Below, one piece after another: positions 63,900 to 64,000 of a stretch of 64,000 nucleotides of DNA (positions are counted from its first letter, which is position 1; each line of letters opens with the position of its first letter). Source of the DNA: Symbiodinium natans (lineage: Eukaryota > Sar > Dinophyceae > Suessiales > Symbiodiniaceae); assembly GCA_905221605.1 (NCBI GenBank), contig CAJNDS010002560.1, positions 62,001 to 126,000 of the forward strand, in the 5' to 3' direction. The position numbers were made by a program, and so were the translations under genes. The notes below the pieces were generated by a model. It was given only the letters and a program-made list of their open reading frames with translations. It did not search any database and was not told where the DNA came from.

Positions 63900-64000
63900 A
63901 GTATACGTGTTATAAGGGTTGGTCATGTTTGTTGTCCTTTGTTAGGGTTGGTAGTTTGTCTTGTTTGTTCTCTTTTGTTTTGCTTTGTTTTCTTTTCTTT
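63899..64000. other. T/G-rich window end
   Basis: GTTAGGGTTGGTAG, then pyrimidine-rich TCTTTTGTTTTGC words. No exon is visible. The tract could be the 3' part of an intron of the J-domain gene. Confidence 0.4.

Noticed and set aside
63612-63926. Poly-His protein on the minus strand and poly-Asp on the plus strand
   Set aside because: Translation of the ATG trinucleotide microsatellite.

Overview
The window looks like nuclear DNA of a dinoflagellate, most likely Suessiales/Symbiodiniaceae. The reasons are: dozens of interstitial plant-type telomeric tracts (TTTAGGG/CCCTAAA) scattered through introns; short exons whose introns start with GC or GA as often as GT and sit between AG and G; all convincing genes on one strand (+); and a pentatricopeptide-repeat (PPR) protein of the style common in these algae. 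No bacterial, organellar or viral gene was seen. No rRNA, tRNA or spliced-leader RNA gene was recognised. Every exon model was read by eye, using frame continuity, splice dinucleotides and protein-family resemblance; nothing was searched.

Layout. 1-21.8 kb: no convincing gene. It holds a 9-bp minisatellite (about 6.94 kb), a 471-bp satellite (11.1-14.4 kb, with decayed relatives at 10.4-11.0 kb), and a two-level tandem repeat of 605-621 bp (19.2-20.65 kb). 21.8-26.6 kb: two well-supported genes, a three-exon predicted secreted protein of unknown function and an intronless PPR protein of about 15-16 motifs. 26.6-31.4 kb: weak exon-like pieces and a hexamer microsatellite.

31.4-48.6 kb: a very fragmented gene. 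Its exons join in phase into a large protein with two globin-like domains, an ankyrin-like segment and a six-segment cation-channel-like membrane domain, ending at a stop at 48614. 49-58.4 kb: further exon-like pieces of one or more unidentified genes. 59.5 kb to the window end: a gene with a J-domain (HPD motif) followed by ankyrin-type repeats, which runs off the window.

The introns of the right half are full of telomeric tracts, microsatellites and short (about 100-125 bp) terminal-inverted-repeat elements falling into at least two families. These look like mobile, possibly introner-like, DNA. The most interesting items are the globin-globin-ankyrin-channel fusion, its GC/GA-AG splice pattern, the intronic hairpin elements, and a 7-motif (735-bp) internal duplication in the PPR gene.
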